Assembly (NCBI RefSeq): GCF_001649575.2
Contig: NC_051431.1
Span: 23,396,393 to 23,460,392, forward strand
Origin: Kryptolebias marmoratus
Taxonomy: Eukaryota; Chordata; Actinopteri; Cyprinodontiformes; Rivulidae
Length of the DNA stretch: 64,000 nt
Direction: 5' to 3'
Positions within the stretch are counted from its first letter, which is position 1; each line of letters starts with the position of its first letter. The notes below the pieces were generated by a model that was given only the letters and a program-made list of their open reading frames with translations, made no database searches and was not told the origin of the DNA. The position numbers and the translations under genes are program-made. Positions 1 to 12,745 of the stretch are shown here, piece by piece.

Positions 1-200
1 TTATCATAAGGGGTCTTTGGGCTGCACTTCGTCTGGCCCCTCACCTAGGACCTGTCTGCCTTGGGTGACCCTACTAGGGGCATGAAGCCCCTGACAGCAT
101 AGCTCCTAGGATCATTGGGACACTCAAACCCCTCCACCACGATAAGGTGGCAGCCCAGGGAGAGGCTGCCACCTCTGTGTCAATGTGTGTCAATAAAAAT
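1..200. repeat. Interspersed repeat fragment, LINE-like, truncated by window start
   Basis: A GC-rich block (CTTTGGGCTGCACTTCGTCT near the start, CCTCCACCACGATAAGGTGG near 135-154) contrasts sharply with the AT-rich flank. I recognise the wording as a multicopy teleost sequence, probably from a non-LTR retrotransposon, but cannot assign the family. It contains stops in all frames and is cut by the window edge. No gene is inferred. Confidence 0.5.
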
Positions 201-2597
201 GTAGGTCTTGGGCACATGTTTAACACATATGTAAATGCCAGAATGAAGGCTTACTCAGCAAAAATTTGCCTTGTAACATAATCAGCAGTGTTAGTCACCT
301 GTCAGTGGCATGCGGTTTGGGGTGATCTATGAACCTGTATTTTATGAATGAGAGTGGTTCTTGCATTGTATTTGTGTGAAAAGTCCAGAAGCACAGATGT
401 GTTGAAATGAAATAAAAGTCAAAGGTTTGAATGCATTTTGGATTTTTGACTGGTACCATAAATCAGTCTTTGCAGAAAGTGTAAAAAAAAAGCTGTTGAG
501 GCGAAGGGGACAGCATAAGTCACTGACTGGACTTTCACTGATTTGACTGGGTTGAGTCCCATGTAGGAGCATTTTTTAGATTGTCTTTGTATATTTGTTT
601 GAATTTGTTTACACTGTACATTTTGTTTTTAATAGGTTTGATTTAGTGACTGAGATCAATTAGATGTCTTTCAGTATAGCCTTTAAGATATTGTGTACTG
701 TTCAGTTTTGCATTAATCAGTTTAAGCTAAAGTGAAGTCACTTAATGACTAGATGAGACAGATTTTTGAATTCAAGGACTTTACATTTTGACATTTAAAT
801 TTTGTGTTGCATTTTCAAGTTAAGCACGATATGTAGTTCCCACAAGTCTCTGCTGGAAGACCGCAACGCAGTATTTTTTCCACGTTGATAGGTAAGCTCT
901 AGACAACGATGGCTTCAAAGCAAATTAAATCAAGGTGTATACTTACTCTTGATCAGCATGTGAGGGAAAGAAATATGCAGAAGATCGCTACTGTCAGGAT
1001 TGATCTGTATGTCCCCTCTGCTGTGGCTGAAGCTGTTGTCTGTTGAAATGGCAATGAAAGGAGGAGTGTCTGTAAGTGTGACATCACATGGGAACTATGC
1101 ATACGGAGTGAAAGGCTTTACAGAGCAGGCCCTGAATATAGGTTTGCTTTACTGCTGGAATCATTAGTGATCTGTTCCTCATTCCTTTGTCTCACTGCTC
1201 TCAAGGACATAAAACAATGCGGAGACCCTGAAGTAAACACTGAACTCAAAGTCCAGGAGCAGGTGGCCAAGTACAAATACACCATCCCTTAGAGAGATGG
1301 CAGTAAGACCTTTCTTTTGTCCTCAAACAGAAGGAGAAACAAAGGAGGGAAGCTGGCCATCCTAGCCATTTCTCAAAAAGTAACACCTGTTTCATATCTT
1401 AAGGGTATTACCTTACTTTTTTCTTCAGTAAAGTTTATCTAAAAAGTTTAAATACACAATAAATTATTTTTCCGTGTACAAAATGTTCAGCCATTTTTAC
1501 TGTTACTGTGTCCCCTGAAAAATAACCTAGAAAAGGGTTATTGTGGAAAAAATAGCTATTGATTCTTTTTTTAATTAGCTTTGGAAGACTACAACCAAAG
1601 GTTACAGATACATTGCACTGATTGGTCCACATAAACTTTACTTAATTTAGTGTTATCTAAATGAATAAAAAGCATAGTAGTTCCTTAACATGTCATAATT
1701 TAAGCTCATCTTTAATTTTTATCAAGCACATATAAAAGCTCTACTTCGTTTGAATGGAAAAACATTAAGAGAACCTTGCATGCATTGATTAACTTTAACC
1801 TTTTTAAGACACCAATTCTTTTATCTTGTACTATCGCTCTCTTTTTGACATTTTTAAGTCTCAATGACCTCTTGGTCACAAAAAATATTTTGCGGATTCC
1901 GGTAATTTGATTTATAAACCAAAATCATGTTTCAGTTTTAGAGGGGAGGTAGAATAGTTGTCTTAATAATGCTGTATGAAAAAAAATTGTACTGTCTTCT
2001 TCATAAGTATAAACTTAGTATGGTGTGGGTATATGATCATTTATACAGCAAAAACAGTCTTTAGGATGGGAAAAATTATATTTTTACCATGTTCACTTGC
2101 CTTACCTTATTTTGGCCATTTTTGAAGTTAAATTCTGTGTAAAAGTAGATAGTTTACCCATTGTGGATAGTTTATTTAGTTTAGGTTATGTGGGGGATTT
2201 TCATGGAATTATATGGTTATTTACAAATTTAACAAGCATCAGTAGGAGCAAGATGTAGCACTGTAGTAAAACTGTAGGGTACAGTAATCTTGTTGCAACA
2301 GCAGCTGCAGCATCTTCACATTCCTACTTGATAACTGATTAAAACTGCATAAGACTGCATGACCGATTTTTTAAAAGTGGGCAATATTGACCAATTCAAA
2401 TAAGTCAGCCGATTAATCAGTCTAGCTCTCGTCAGCATTATAGAATAAAATTGATTTTTGCTTATATACATGTAAAAAAATTGAACAGCAGTAAGACAAA
2501 TTAAAATAAGTAGTTTGTTTTCTTATTTTTTTATATCCCTAATCACGTTTGATGTTTTTCAGCCCATCTATCCATCTCAACTTCCTCCCAGCATGGT
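201..2597. other. Intergenic or intronic AT-rich sequence, no established gene
   Basis: Nothing firm is present. Two exon-like frames are noted: 909-1046 (+) reads 45 codons from ATG to TGA, and about 1162-1440 (+) is open except for one TAG near 1290. They are not in one continuous frame and I recognise no family, so they may be a decayed gene relic or chance. The rest is AT-rich with many stops in all frames. Confidence 0.4.
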
Positions 2598-2765
2598 TCA
2601 ATCAATCAATCAATCAAATTTTATTTGTATAGCACATTTCAGCAGCAAGGCATTTCAAGGTGCTTTACATAATTAAAAAACAAAATAAAAACAGCATGTG
2701 ACAATGAATAAACAGTAAGAAAGAGACAAACATCAAAAACCCGCACTCTAACCCTAATTTAGCCA
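2598..2765 (-). repeat. Non-LTR retrotransposon 3' tail (L2/SINE-type)
   Basis: The block begins with (TCAA)n and runs into TTTTATTTGTATAGCACATT, then GCAAGGCATTTC and GGTGCTTTACAT. Read on the minus strand it ends ...GTGCTATACAAATAAAATTTGATTGATTGA, the common 3' tail of teleost L2-type LINEs and SINEs that share it. A sister copy with the same wording lies at 38700. The upstream part is A-rich and decayed. Confidence 0.7.
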
Positions 2766-4732
2766 TAAGCAACTCATAGAAACACTGCCAATTTTGTTTA
2801 TAGTCAGCTTTCTTGGGAAACTTAAATATGAATGTATCTATTTGTATTTAGAAAAACTGAATGGACTGTTACTGTTAAAAATAAATAAATAAAATAAAAT
2901 TCTAGGTGTTTTGTTTAGTTTGGAGGTTCACTCAATACTGGTGTTGTCACTGAAATCTCTGTTTAGACTGAGTGCAGCTGGTCGTTTCCAATAGATGCAC
3001 ATCTTCTGTACTTTTATTCTGATACTAACTGAGGGCCATATTCACTAAAGGCCTCTGTCAAATAACAACATGAGAAATAAATGGCATACACTGGCTCTAC
3101 CCAGTGACTGGATCGCTCCTCTCACAGTGCCTTGTGTAATAGGATGGTGCTGCATGCAACTCTCACATGTTACTCTCAGTTGGTTTGACCCATTCAGGCT
3201 TGAGGGGGTGTCTAAGCATGAGAGCATCAATGCCCATCTGCTGCACTGGATCTTAATGGTTCAAGACATTATGCAGGGAGTAAAGCCTGAGATTGGAGGC
3301 TTACATTTTGCGCTAACCATGAATGATAATGGAACTGATGATGGATGGGACAGCATTTGGCAAAAGGGACTAAATAATGTCTTCTTTGTTAAGGCAGCTG
3401 AGTCACAGAATTTGCAAAAATATTCAGTTTATTTCCAGTTCGCCAAAGTTGGGGATCTTTTGTGACATGTTTTTCTTGTTCAGCAACTTGATGCAATGTG
3501 TTTATATAACACTTTGCTTTGCTATTTTGATAGTCAGCATTTGCTACACTTGATGTAAAGAATACCTCAGTTTGTTCTTAGATTGATGGACATCTATTTC
3601 TACTAAAACTGGATTACTAATTTATCTCTTGTCTGCTGGTCTACTTTTGTCTTTCGAAGTTGATGCCTTGCTCTTGTTAAAAGTAAGTGTTATCTTAAAG
3701 TGTCTTTAATACAAAAACCGTGATCTTCTTAGAAGGATAATGAATGTGTTTTTTTAACTGATAAACCCGGTAAGGCTGCTGCAAATAGTTAGCATAATAA
3801 AGGATGTTGATTTTGAACTGTTAGTCAATTTATTGTTTAATTCCTTAAATGTTTCTATTGAAAAAACAAAACTAAATAAAAAAAAACATTTTTTCTTCAG
3901 TCCACTACTGCATATTTCAGTTAAATTCCCATCAGCTCTACCCGAGCCACAGCTTCAAACTGTCAAGGAAGAAAAGCCGAATCCACACCTGCGACAGTTT
4001 CAAATGAACAGGATTACAATTTTTCAAATTATGAATTGGCTCTTAAGTATGGGAGAACTTTAGGATAACTGACAATAAAAGGGTGTTTTTATTATGTTCT
4101 GCAAGGTTTCTTTGACTTACAGCAGCAGCAGAAAAGTGATGCTCACAGGGGCAATGATGAGACAGGAGGACAAAAAAAAGCCATTGTAAGTTGTTGTTTT
4201 TTTTTTAAACTGCTATATTCACTTTATGAAGTTAGATAGGTTGTCTGTGTGCTACAGTTTCCATGGAATAAAAGTTTGAGGATATTTTTAGATCAGAATC
4301 TGAGCTCATGTTTGATTAATTAACACTGTACCAGACCAGTGTTGTGTTTTGTTCTTCCTTGGAGATCTGCTCCCTTGTCAACCTTGCTCCATTTTTCTCT
4401 TAACCTCTGATATTTGAAGCAATAGTATGTCTGGTAAAATGCTAAAAGAAAAGATTTTAATCTGTTTTTGGTCATTGTAGCAGGGGAAACACATCATTAT
4501 GACTGGAAATTTACCAAGATGTGAGAACAGACCTCAACGGGGGAACATAACAACACAATACTTGTGCATGCTTTTGTGTTTTACTGTATCAATTTTACTT
4601 TTACCTTTTTAGGCATATTTAAATATACAGATAATGTTAATCACCAAATGCATATTATTTAAATCTGAGAACTTATTATATAAAATATACTCTTAATAAA
4701 TAAAACTCACAACTATGATAGGAAACGTGTTT

Positions 4733-4735
<3 letters not shown>
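2766..4735. other. No gene; possible decayed DNA-transposon end near 3030
   Basis: AT-rich sequence without convincing exons. GGGCCATATTCACTAAAG near 3032 resembles the terminus of some PIF/Harbinger-type elements, but no matching inverted end was found downstream. The 131-codon frame at 3070-3465 shows no recognisable domain and is probably chance. Confidence 0.3.
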
Positions 4736-4763
<28 letters not shown>

Positions 4764-4775
4764 GGGGGGGGGGGG
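4736..4775. repeat. Homopolymer junction T28-G12
   Basis: A run of 28 T is followed directly by 12 G. Similar A/T-run to G-run junctions occur at 38208 and 43934-43990. This may be a real low-complexity tract or an assembly artefact. Confidence 0.9.
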
Positions 4776-6617
4776 TCCAAAATTTATTTTCATAGTCAGC
4801 TTTATCTCTCACCCCCAACTCAAATTTAATTAGGGAGACGTGTTTTTGCCACCTGAGCTGCTTCTCTAGAAATGTTTGGGGAAAAGCTGACGACACATAA
4901 AAATAGCTTTTTATTTGTTCCCATACAGCAGTTATGTACTGTTGTCCCATATAGCTGTCATTTCTAAAACACAACTTGAAATAAAAAAATAAAATAAACA
5001 CTGTGCTTTAATTTTCAAGAATATTGTTGAATAACATCATTAATATAAAGACATGATATTAAAAATTCAGGGTGCAACAAGGAGTTTCTAAAGTTCCTAC
5101 AGCTTTCTAACCTTTGGCAAGGTACATCCTGTGATTCACTTGACACTTCTGATGGAAAGAAATGTTCATGTTCCAATAAAAAAAAGCACCTCATGCTGTC
5201 ATCTAAGTGTCAGTTTTTTATTGTGAAGGAAAAAGCCACCGTAACGCATGTTTTCTGGTTGCAAATCACAGGTCTTATAAAGTTAGCTTTAAGTATCAGT
5301 ATGAACATAAATGTAAACCCTCAACCTGAACAGTAAAGTCAGCAGCAGACATCTTCATAGAAAGTCTGTTTTTGTAATAGTAGCCCCTACACCTATTGTG
5401 CTTCCTTTGAGCTTATTTTAAACACCTTACAAAATAATATAAATAGCTTACTTAAAGTATTTTCACTCAGTAAAAAGTCCACTTCGGAAACTAGCAGAAT
5501 TTGATGCATTCATGGACAAGAAAAAAAACAAAGTTATACTGTTCATCGTAGTTGGTTTCATTGCGTGCAAACATTTCTGACTGAAAGCATTCACACCTTG
5601 CAGTAAATGTGTAACATTAAACATCTTTGCAATCAAATTTCAAACTAAACTGAACTCTAGTATTATTTTGACATTAATCATGGTTCAGAGTCCACTTTCA
5701 GAAGTTGAAGCTGGAATGGAAGATGTTTAGATGTTTAGAATCTTTTGCGCGAACTTCTCTGTGTTGATGATGCCTATTGACTACTTGGATGTACAAGCAG
5801 TTTCCCATGTTGCAAAATCTACAACTTCCTGTCTGACTTGTCTCTGATTCAAGGCAACCTAATCCAGGATATGGAGTGCTGTGAGAAAGTGATAAATGTT
5901 GCTTTTGTATGCTGTGAAGAAAGAGGGGAGATCACAGGATACAAGAAACATTAACACAGGCAAGACAAAAGAAATAGAACCTGGGGGACGTCTTTTTGAG
6001 TACATGCCTAATGCTTCTGAAGACACTGTTGAATAAATTTGCTCAACTGAGCCTTTTGGCATTTTTCAATCTGCTTGTCAGAGTTAATGTTTGTGTGAGT
6101 CAATATCAGGATCTCACAAAAAATAAGGACCACCTGACAAACATTATGTAAATCCCAGTAAAAACCAATAATCTTTAAAAATCTGTAGTGGGATCAAGAA
6201 CTAAAACATGAGCAGCAGATTCTTTAGGTCACCTTATTAACAACGTGAGTTCTGCATTAATAAATAAATGCTTGTTTATTTGTTGTGTTTTGTTTTTGGT
6301 AGGCATGTTATAAAGTCACAAAACGTGTATGAGTTTTGGAAATTTTGACTCTGTCTGGATTTGATATTTTTCTCTTGTTCTTTCAAATCCTTTTTTTGTT
6401 CTAAATAATTTCTGCAGTATGGCAGGGTTTGTTGTTCTGCTGAACCATGTGAGGCCATTAGGAAACACTATTGCCATGAAGCAGTGAAAAATAGTACAAA
6501 CCAAAGATGGTATGTTTTAATGTTGAGAAACTAATTCAGTGTGCCAGCAGAGCAATACTTTGCCTATTCCAGCTTCCGTTTCATCTCATAGTGTATTCTG
6601 CTGCCACCTTGTCCCCC
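4776..6617. other. Intergenic AT-rich sequence, nothing recognised
   Basis: No open frame of convincing quality, no repeat I can name and no RNA gene. Stops are frequent in all frames. Confidence 0.4.
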
Positions 6618-7225
6618 TGTCTTTTTCACAAAAGAGTTACACAATATAGCCACAAAGATTACTGACTATTTAATTTGTCTCTGGCCATTCAGAAACCACC
6701 ATTGAAGCCTGCCACACCTCACAAAAATGTTAGCTTTCATAAATGAAGCCAGCATTGTGAAACCAAAAACAGCATTAGTGTGTAATTCAGAGGCATTGAT
6801 TTGGAGCATTATACATAAAATGTGTGTCAACCATATCCCACTTTAAATCTCATAACTGCCTGGTCCCACACCATCTGTCATCACTACGTCACCCCCTCAA
6901 GCTGTGGCATCCTTTCATGCATTGTCCATTACAGCTTTCACTGCCTTGCTTGGTGGCTCAAAAGCGTAACAGAAGTGGGTTGATTTCAACATCCCAACAT
7001 CAGTTTGTACTTTCACCAAGTTGTACTTTTTCAGCTTTTGGCACCACTTGCCAATATTTTTAAGTACCAAAAAATGCCTTCTGTTTCAAGTCTCTCTGGA
7101 CTTTGTATTACTGAATATTTCCCATGGCCTACTCTGTACTCACTTTTACCCACTTTGCACTCGCTCTGGCCCAACTTTGTACCCACATTGGCAGCCACTC
7201 CATTTGATCAACTGGAGTACAATTT
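6618..7225 (+). repeat. Unclassified dispersed repeat, family A copy 1
   Basis: This segment aligns by eye, in order and on the same strand, with 19278-19700. Shared blocks include TTTCACAaAAgAGTT with ATATaGCCAcAAA, TGTTAGCTTTCATAAATGAAGC (one or two changes in the partner), TACATAAAATGT, and a C-rich end with repeated CCCACTTT/GTACCCAC units closed by CAACTGGAGTACA. It has no long open frame, TIR or poly(A) tail that I can see. Small frames at 6824-7268 are translations of it. Confidence 0.6.
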
Positions 7226-8585
7226 TGAAATGACGATAAGCACAATTAGACCAGTTTCATTGGTGTGAATAGGCCTGGACATTCAAAGCCATAGTCTCGT
7301 ATGTTTCCTGGACCAGCCTTCGCTCTTAAAGCAGAAGGAAATGAAAAATTCAGTTCTATTCAAATCATGCAAAATATTACAACAATAGTATGACAATTTA
7401 CTATGTTTGCTTAAAAACAGAAGCAGGCTAGGTTGTGCTTTATCTGTATTTCATACAAGCAGCATCTGCTTTTATACACCTGTACTGTTGAGAATATACG
7501 CCTGGCACGTGTATTTTATGCTCCATGACTGATTATGATTACCTCATTGTAGATAATTTAATATACTGAAGTACACATTTGAAATGTCTGGTTTAATAAA
7601 AGACAGCATATTACTAAAGTCCATATGTATAACATCATAACCCTTATGTACAAAATAGTAAATGTTTTTGCTTTTGTAATAAGATGATCAATTGTCATTG
7701 GTCTTAATGTCACTGTTGATTGCTGTATACATAACATTAGTATTAATATTTGATGAATTAATAATCTGCACATAAAAATCACGTCTGTTTCTGCTCTTAC
7801 CTACGTGTAGTATAGTGTAGAGTTTAACATTTAACGCCAAATAATGTAACATTCAGGGCTTACGCTCATATGTGACTGCCAGCAACAAAACATGCAACAG
7901 AATTAGCCATGAAAATCTCATTAGTTACAGGGCAGAGTTAACAAGTGAGGATTTGCTCATTCAGTGCAACAAAATAGTCAGTCTTCTTGATGCCAACATC
8001 TTTCAGGTGTCCTGGTTTAGTTGGCAATGTGGAAATGGAAACCCCCACCACTAACACATGGAAAAGAGAGCTTTTATGATAAAACAATGTACACACTTAA
8101 CCTTCCACCTCATTACAAAGCACAAAATACATGTTGCCAGTTTCCTCAATGATGCGCAAGCTGGCACTTGAAAGGAAATCAGTCTCCTAAGATTGGGCTA
8201 GGGGTAAGTGATGAGAGACAGAGTGGGGAGGGATGGAGAGAGGCAGAGAAAGTAAAAAGAAAGAGACTGATCAGTGAGTGGGAGGAAATGTTAGTTTGCT
8301 TCAGGCTACATATCTTCCACATGCGGAAGCTGCCATTTGTGCTCTTTTTCACACTGGAGTGTAATATTTATTTTAACTTCACCTGGCAAACACCCCACAT
8401 GCATTTCTCTGTTGGACTTCATGTTCCTGTCTTCAGCTTCTCTTATTTTCAGTCTAATCATCTAGTTTGTTTTTTACTGTTTCTTTTTAAAACTCAGAGA
8501 AACAAAGAGGAGACAGTATTTCTATGTGCTTTTTTTTACATAAATTGTGAATTTCCTTTCAGATCTGTTATTTACGATTTTCTTG
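7226..8585. other. Intergenic, nothing recognised
   Basis: AT-rich sequence. A purine-rich stretch lies at 8190-8290. The 163-codon frame 8168-8659 runs into the adjacent MITE and codes for the MITE terminus, so it is not treated as a gene. Confidence 0.4.
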
Positions 8586-8587
8586 TA

Positions 8588-9088
8588 CCGTATTTTCCGG
8601 AATATAAGGCACACTTTAAAGCCTTCAATTTTCTCAAAAAACAACAGTGCGCTTTATAGTCTGGAGCACCTTATATATGTAAGAAGTCATAATGTTTTAG
8701 TACGACTTTGGTAAACTACAAAGCTGCACCGCTTGCAGCATTAATTATAGTCAGGGCTCCGTGTGCAGACCTGAGCGAGTGATGTTGGCGTTTATACTTG
8801 ACACTTAGGTCGGTGCAGTATCCTTCTGTGAGTTTTGAATTGTTTGATAATCTTTGTGATCTCTCATAGAGGGATCATATAAATGCTGATATAGGTGAAC
8901 AAGCTCCACTAGAGCACTGAAATCATCCATTCTGGATGGAGCGCGATCCGCGCAGAAATTGGGAGGTGCACAGCGATGCGCCTTATAGTCCGGTGCACCT
9001 TATATATATATGACAAAAGTTCGAAAATGGACCATTCATTAACTGTGTGTCTTATAATTCAGTGCGCCCCATAGTGTGGAAAATATGG
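8588..9088. mobile_element. Non-autonomous DNA transposon (MITE) with TATAAGGCGCAC sub-repeats
   Basis: The ends are inverted: CCGTATTTTCCGG at 8588-8600 and GTGTGGAAAATATGG at 9074-9088. Each side is flanked by TA (8586-8587 and 9089-9090), fitting TA target-site duplication. Inside both ends are several copies, in both orientations, of a TATAAGGCGCAC/GTGCGCCTTATA-like motif. This is a very abundant fish MITE; TA insertion points to the Tc1/mariner superfamily, though the exact family is my inference. It has no transposase frame, so it moved in trans if it moved at all. Confidence 0.75.
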
Positions 9089-9194
9089 TATTTGATTTAT
9101 CCAGAAAATAAAATTTTTTAACTTGTTGACGGTATGCACATCCCACGTCACCTTTCAAGCAAGACTTTCAGCCTAAGATTATCTCAATATATGT

Positions 9195-9300
9195 AACATA
9201 AATTCAGTTGTAGATGTGCATCTTATGGTTCCTTTTTGTGAGTTTCATTAAAATCCAACTTGTAGTACATGAAGTATCTTTGCCAACAGACAAACAGGGT
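9195..9300 (+). repeat. Dispersed repeat family C, partial copy
   Basis: TTCAGTTGTAGATGTGCATC, GTTTCATTAAAATCC and TTTGCCAACAGACAAACAGG match in order the second half of the repeat at 9355-9645. It is a 5'-truncated tandem neighbour. Confidence 0.6.
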
Positions 9301-9354
9301 TTACTCTTGCATTTAATGCTTATCTTTTAAGCAATGAGTAGCACTTGGAGTAAG

Positions 9355-9645
9355 TGTTGTGAATGACTCTCAGCTACCACTGCACCAAAAAGTAGCTCAG
9401 TATTTGTAAAATTGACCAGAATATAGTAATTTCTGTATTTTCTAAGGTTAGTTGGCTGTGTAGCCATCTTGAATTGAGTTGGCTCTAAAGATTAATCAGT
9501 TGTAGATGAATATTGCCTAAATGTTTCATTAAAATCTGTCCAGTGGTTCATGGGACATTTTGCTAACGGACACAAGCACACACAGACACACACAGGCAAA
9601 AATATTATTGCTCTGCATTTTGGCAGTGGGTGGTAAAAGTTCCTG
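9355..9645 (+). repeat. Dispersed repeat family C, longer copy
   Basis: It starts near GAATGACTCTCAGCTACCAC, continues through TTTCATTAAAATCTGTCCAG and GGACATTTTGCTAACGGACA, and ends with a CA-rich tract and a TTTGGCAGTGGGTGG tail. The same modules occur in reverse at 42485-42715. It is a widespread fish repeat; I cannot place it in a superfamily. The small frames on both strands here are repeat translations. Confidence 0.65.
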
Positions 9646-12269
9646 CACTCAGTGTTTTTGTATGTTTTTCCCACATTGTAAAACATTGTCTGACATCTTA
9701 GTTCAACCTTCCAGGAAAGCCAGGATTTGCAGAGAATGTCAATTAAATTCGGTCATAGGGAAAGACACTTCTAAGACATGCTAGAGTTTTAGCTTCCAAC
9801 ACCCCACTGCTGAGCAGCATGGGTGCTGCTAATTTAAACATTCACATTCAGAGAACACTAGACTCTTCAGTTTATGTTCAGACAAGCCTGAATATTTTGT
9901 GGTGATGATTCACACGTAGACATTTTTATTCCAGTGTGAGGATTAGTTCTTTGTTCTTCAGAGTCTGTTAGATTTAAGCAATGCATATATTTTGTTATAT
10001 TCAGTAGTAACTTAATTAATCTTTGCAATATGTTTTTCCGACTCTAAGTCTAAATCCCTCTTCCACACAACAAAGCTCTTACACAAGTGTTTCTTGCATC
10101 ATGTCTTATGTTGGTCTTTGAAAAGGAAAGCTCACAGTCATGCAGAACATTTTTCTCTTCTTCACTTTGATTGCAGAGCTGCCAGGCTGTAAACAAAAGC
10201 TACTTCTGTGTTCTTTTCTGTAGGATCAGCGTATGCCTGCAGGCCAAGCTTACTGCCAGATGCAGTGGCCCCCATCACCATTCTTCTAATCTTATTAATC
10301 GTTGTTCACACACTGCATCATATGCAACGTGTTTATGCAGTGATGCTGTATTCCCCTGTAGAATGTGGGGTGTTTGAATCTTATCGTTATTTATTACATG
10401 CAGAAAAAATGTTTATCTGTGCGCATGCAATTTTTTATATAGTGTGGGTTTTTTTGTTTTTTTTTCTAGACACATTTTACCAGTACATCTGTATAATCTA
10501 TTGGTGGGATTTTTAGGTCTTTAGTGCATACATTGGAGCATAGTCCAGTCTTTTTATGTATTCAGTAGAACATTTTTTTGGTTAAAGTTGTTCCATAATG
10601 CAACATTTAGGTTATGAAGAGTTTAAGATGAAACATATTAGCAGTATGCAGCTTGGTTCTCATGTTGTTAACCAAAATAGTGTTTATGTGAAACCTATTC
10701 AGATCAAATAACCCACAACAAAGAATCTTTACTTTTTTTAATTAATTTTTGTCTTCATAAATATCTGGCTACTACTGTATATCACATCTAAAAAGTTCAT
10801 AAAAGATTATGTTTCCCATTTCACATGTGGGTAAGTGCCTGTGTCTTAAACAGATGTGTGCAGTTATTTAAATTATATTCTTTCTAAAACAGCACAGACA
10901 ATGTTTTTTATTTCTGTGTTGAAAGCTGTTTATGGAAGATGGGCTATGAATGCTCATTTGAGGCATTTTTCCAGCTTCTTTTTGTCCTACGTGTCATGTC
11001 ACCCAGAAGTTACAACTTCAGTCTGGGCATAACGTCACACTCAACCTAACTGTGCTCCAGTTACAATTCGGAACCAGTAAGATTTGTTATTTGGTGTGCA
11101 CAATACCCAGGCTAAGTAATATTTGCAGTATAAGTTGATAACAATGTACTTTTTTTCTAATAGAGGTAGTGCAGAACAGTATATGTGGAATAGTTTTAAA
11201 GGTACAAACCAACAAAAAAAAACAAAAAACAAACAGTTAACGATGTACGACTGTGCTAAATTGGAATTTGGGGTTGGGGTTGGTAGGGAATGTCTAACTT
11301 TTCAAGATAGAATTCCAACTTCATGGGATGTGCCACTTAATTTTTCTAACTTGAAAGTCAGAAGTTTAAGTTTCAGAGTACAAATAGAATGCACATTTGG
11401 TTTACTTGTCCTTGTAAAGTGTAGTGTCACTGTAACTCCACAGCAAGTTGTTCTGAGAGATTACTTTATTCTGACAGAACATGTCTGTCTTATTGGGACT
11501 ATTTTTCACAATCAGCAGCCTCATGGAGCATTAGAAGTAGTTTGAGTCTTTAGCATTCAATAGTTTACAACCTAGTAGAGAACCCATGGAAGAATTTAGA
11601 CTCAAATGTCACAAACACACATTCACCAAAACACAAAATGAAGTAATCCATTTTGAACGCATGACACTCTATCCCTTCTAAAGCTACAAAGGCCTGTCGA
11701 ATCAATTCTTTAGTGCACAGACACTGCACTGAGGAAATGTGGTGGCCCAAGATGTTTCTAAGACTTTTTTTCAAGTCTTTTCTTTTTGTTTGTTTGTTTG
11801 TTTTCCTATTGATTTGTCACTCATTCTAGACATTCTAAAATGTCTCCTGTGGTGTATATTGAAGAGTGGAAACTGGTAAGGTACTGTCCTTGTCGCAAGC
11901 AGGCCAACAGATTTCTGATCTTAAATCCCAGTGGAGGCTTTTACTGAAGAGGTTGATACATCTTGGAGAGACTGACTCTACATTCAAAATCAGAGTTTAG
12001 AGTTAGCAAGTTCATGTCACTGACAGTAACACAACATCGTACTGCCGTACTAATCAGTGGTACAAGCATATTTTATTCAAGAGCAGCATAAATGTCAGTG
12101 TGTGTAAATAGAGTAAAAATATGGGAGGCCCCTTAGGACAAAAATCATTCTCCTCATGCTCCTGCTATAACCTTTTATCTAACTGTTTTAACATTGTCTT
12201 TGATTAAAATGGTGTTTTATTAAAAAGAATATCTCCACATCGCAAAAAGAAAAGAAAAAAACCTTTTCA
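9646..12269. other. Intergenic, nothing recognised
   Basis: AT-rich sequence with several chance frames (10208-10516 and 11123-11545). None shows a domain, signal peptide with context, or flanking splice pattern I would trust. Confidence 0.4.
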
Positions 12270-12545
12270 GGAGCCAGAAACCTCTTTAGTCTAATTGATT
12301 CCAATATGAGAGCCGTTCTTCATCTTTATCCTGCCCTGGGAGATAATTTTTCATTACACAAGCTCATATTCCTAAGCACACCAAGGTTTCGTACAGATTG
12401 TGCTTTCATATTTTGCTGTGTCCCTTTGCCAATGTGTGCCACTGTGCAGGGAGAGAAATGTTCTCCAATTCATCAGTTTTTCATCAATTCCCTTGACATC
12501 ACTTTTAATTGAGTGTTGTTGCCTCAGTGAACTAAGGTCAGCTTA
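12270..12545. promoter_or_regulatory. Possible conserved noncoding block
   Basis: The stretch is repeat-free and compositionally balanced, with TTTTAATTGAG near 12503 and clusters of short motif-like words such as TCATTACACAAGCTC. The call rests on texture alone and could be wrong. Confidence 0.25.
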
Positions 12546-12745
12546 GGACGTTGTGGATATAAATTGAGTGGACAATCTTAACAACCAGAGAGCCACAGAG
12601 TGTTAAAGAAAATAATATGCATTCTGAAAAGCCTTACAGTAGCTGAAACGATCATTCACAAAGAATTTCAAGATATACCACACTTTAAAAAAAATCACAG
12701 TGCCAAAACCACTATTTTTTAAGTAATGCTGTTCTTGTCAACATA

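Noticed and set aside
3030..3330. Possible PIF/Harbinger-type MITE start (GGGCCATATTCACTAAAG)
   Set aside because: No matching inverted terminus or 3-bp target duplication could be found.
3070..3465. 131-codon plus-strand frame
   Set aside because: No family resemblance; probably inside a decayed repeat.
8168..8659. 163-codon plus-strand frame
   Set aside because: No domain or splice context, and its last 25 or so codons translate the terminus of the MITE at 8588.
10208..10516. Hydrophobic 102-codon frame
   Set aside because: Hydrophobicity follows from T-richness; no start context or homology.
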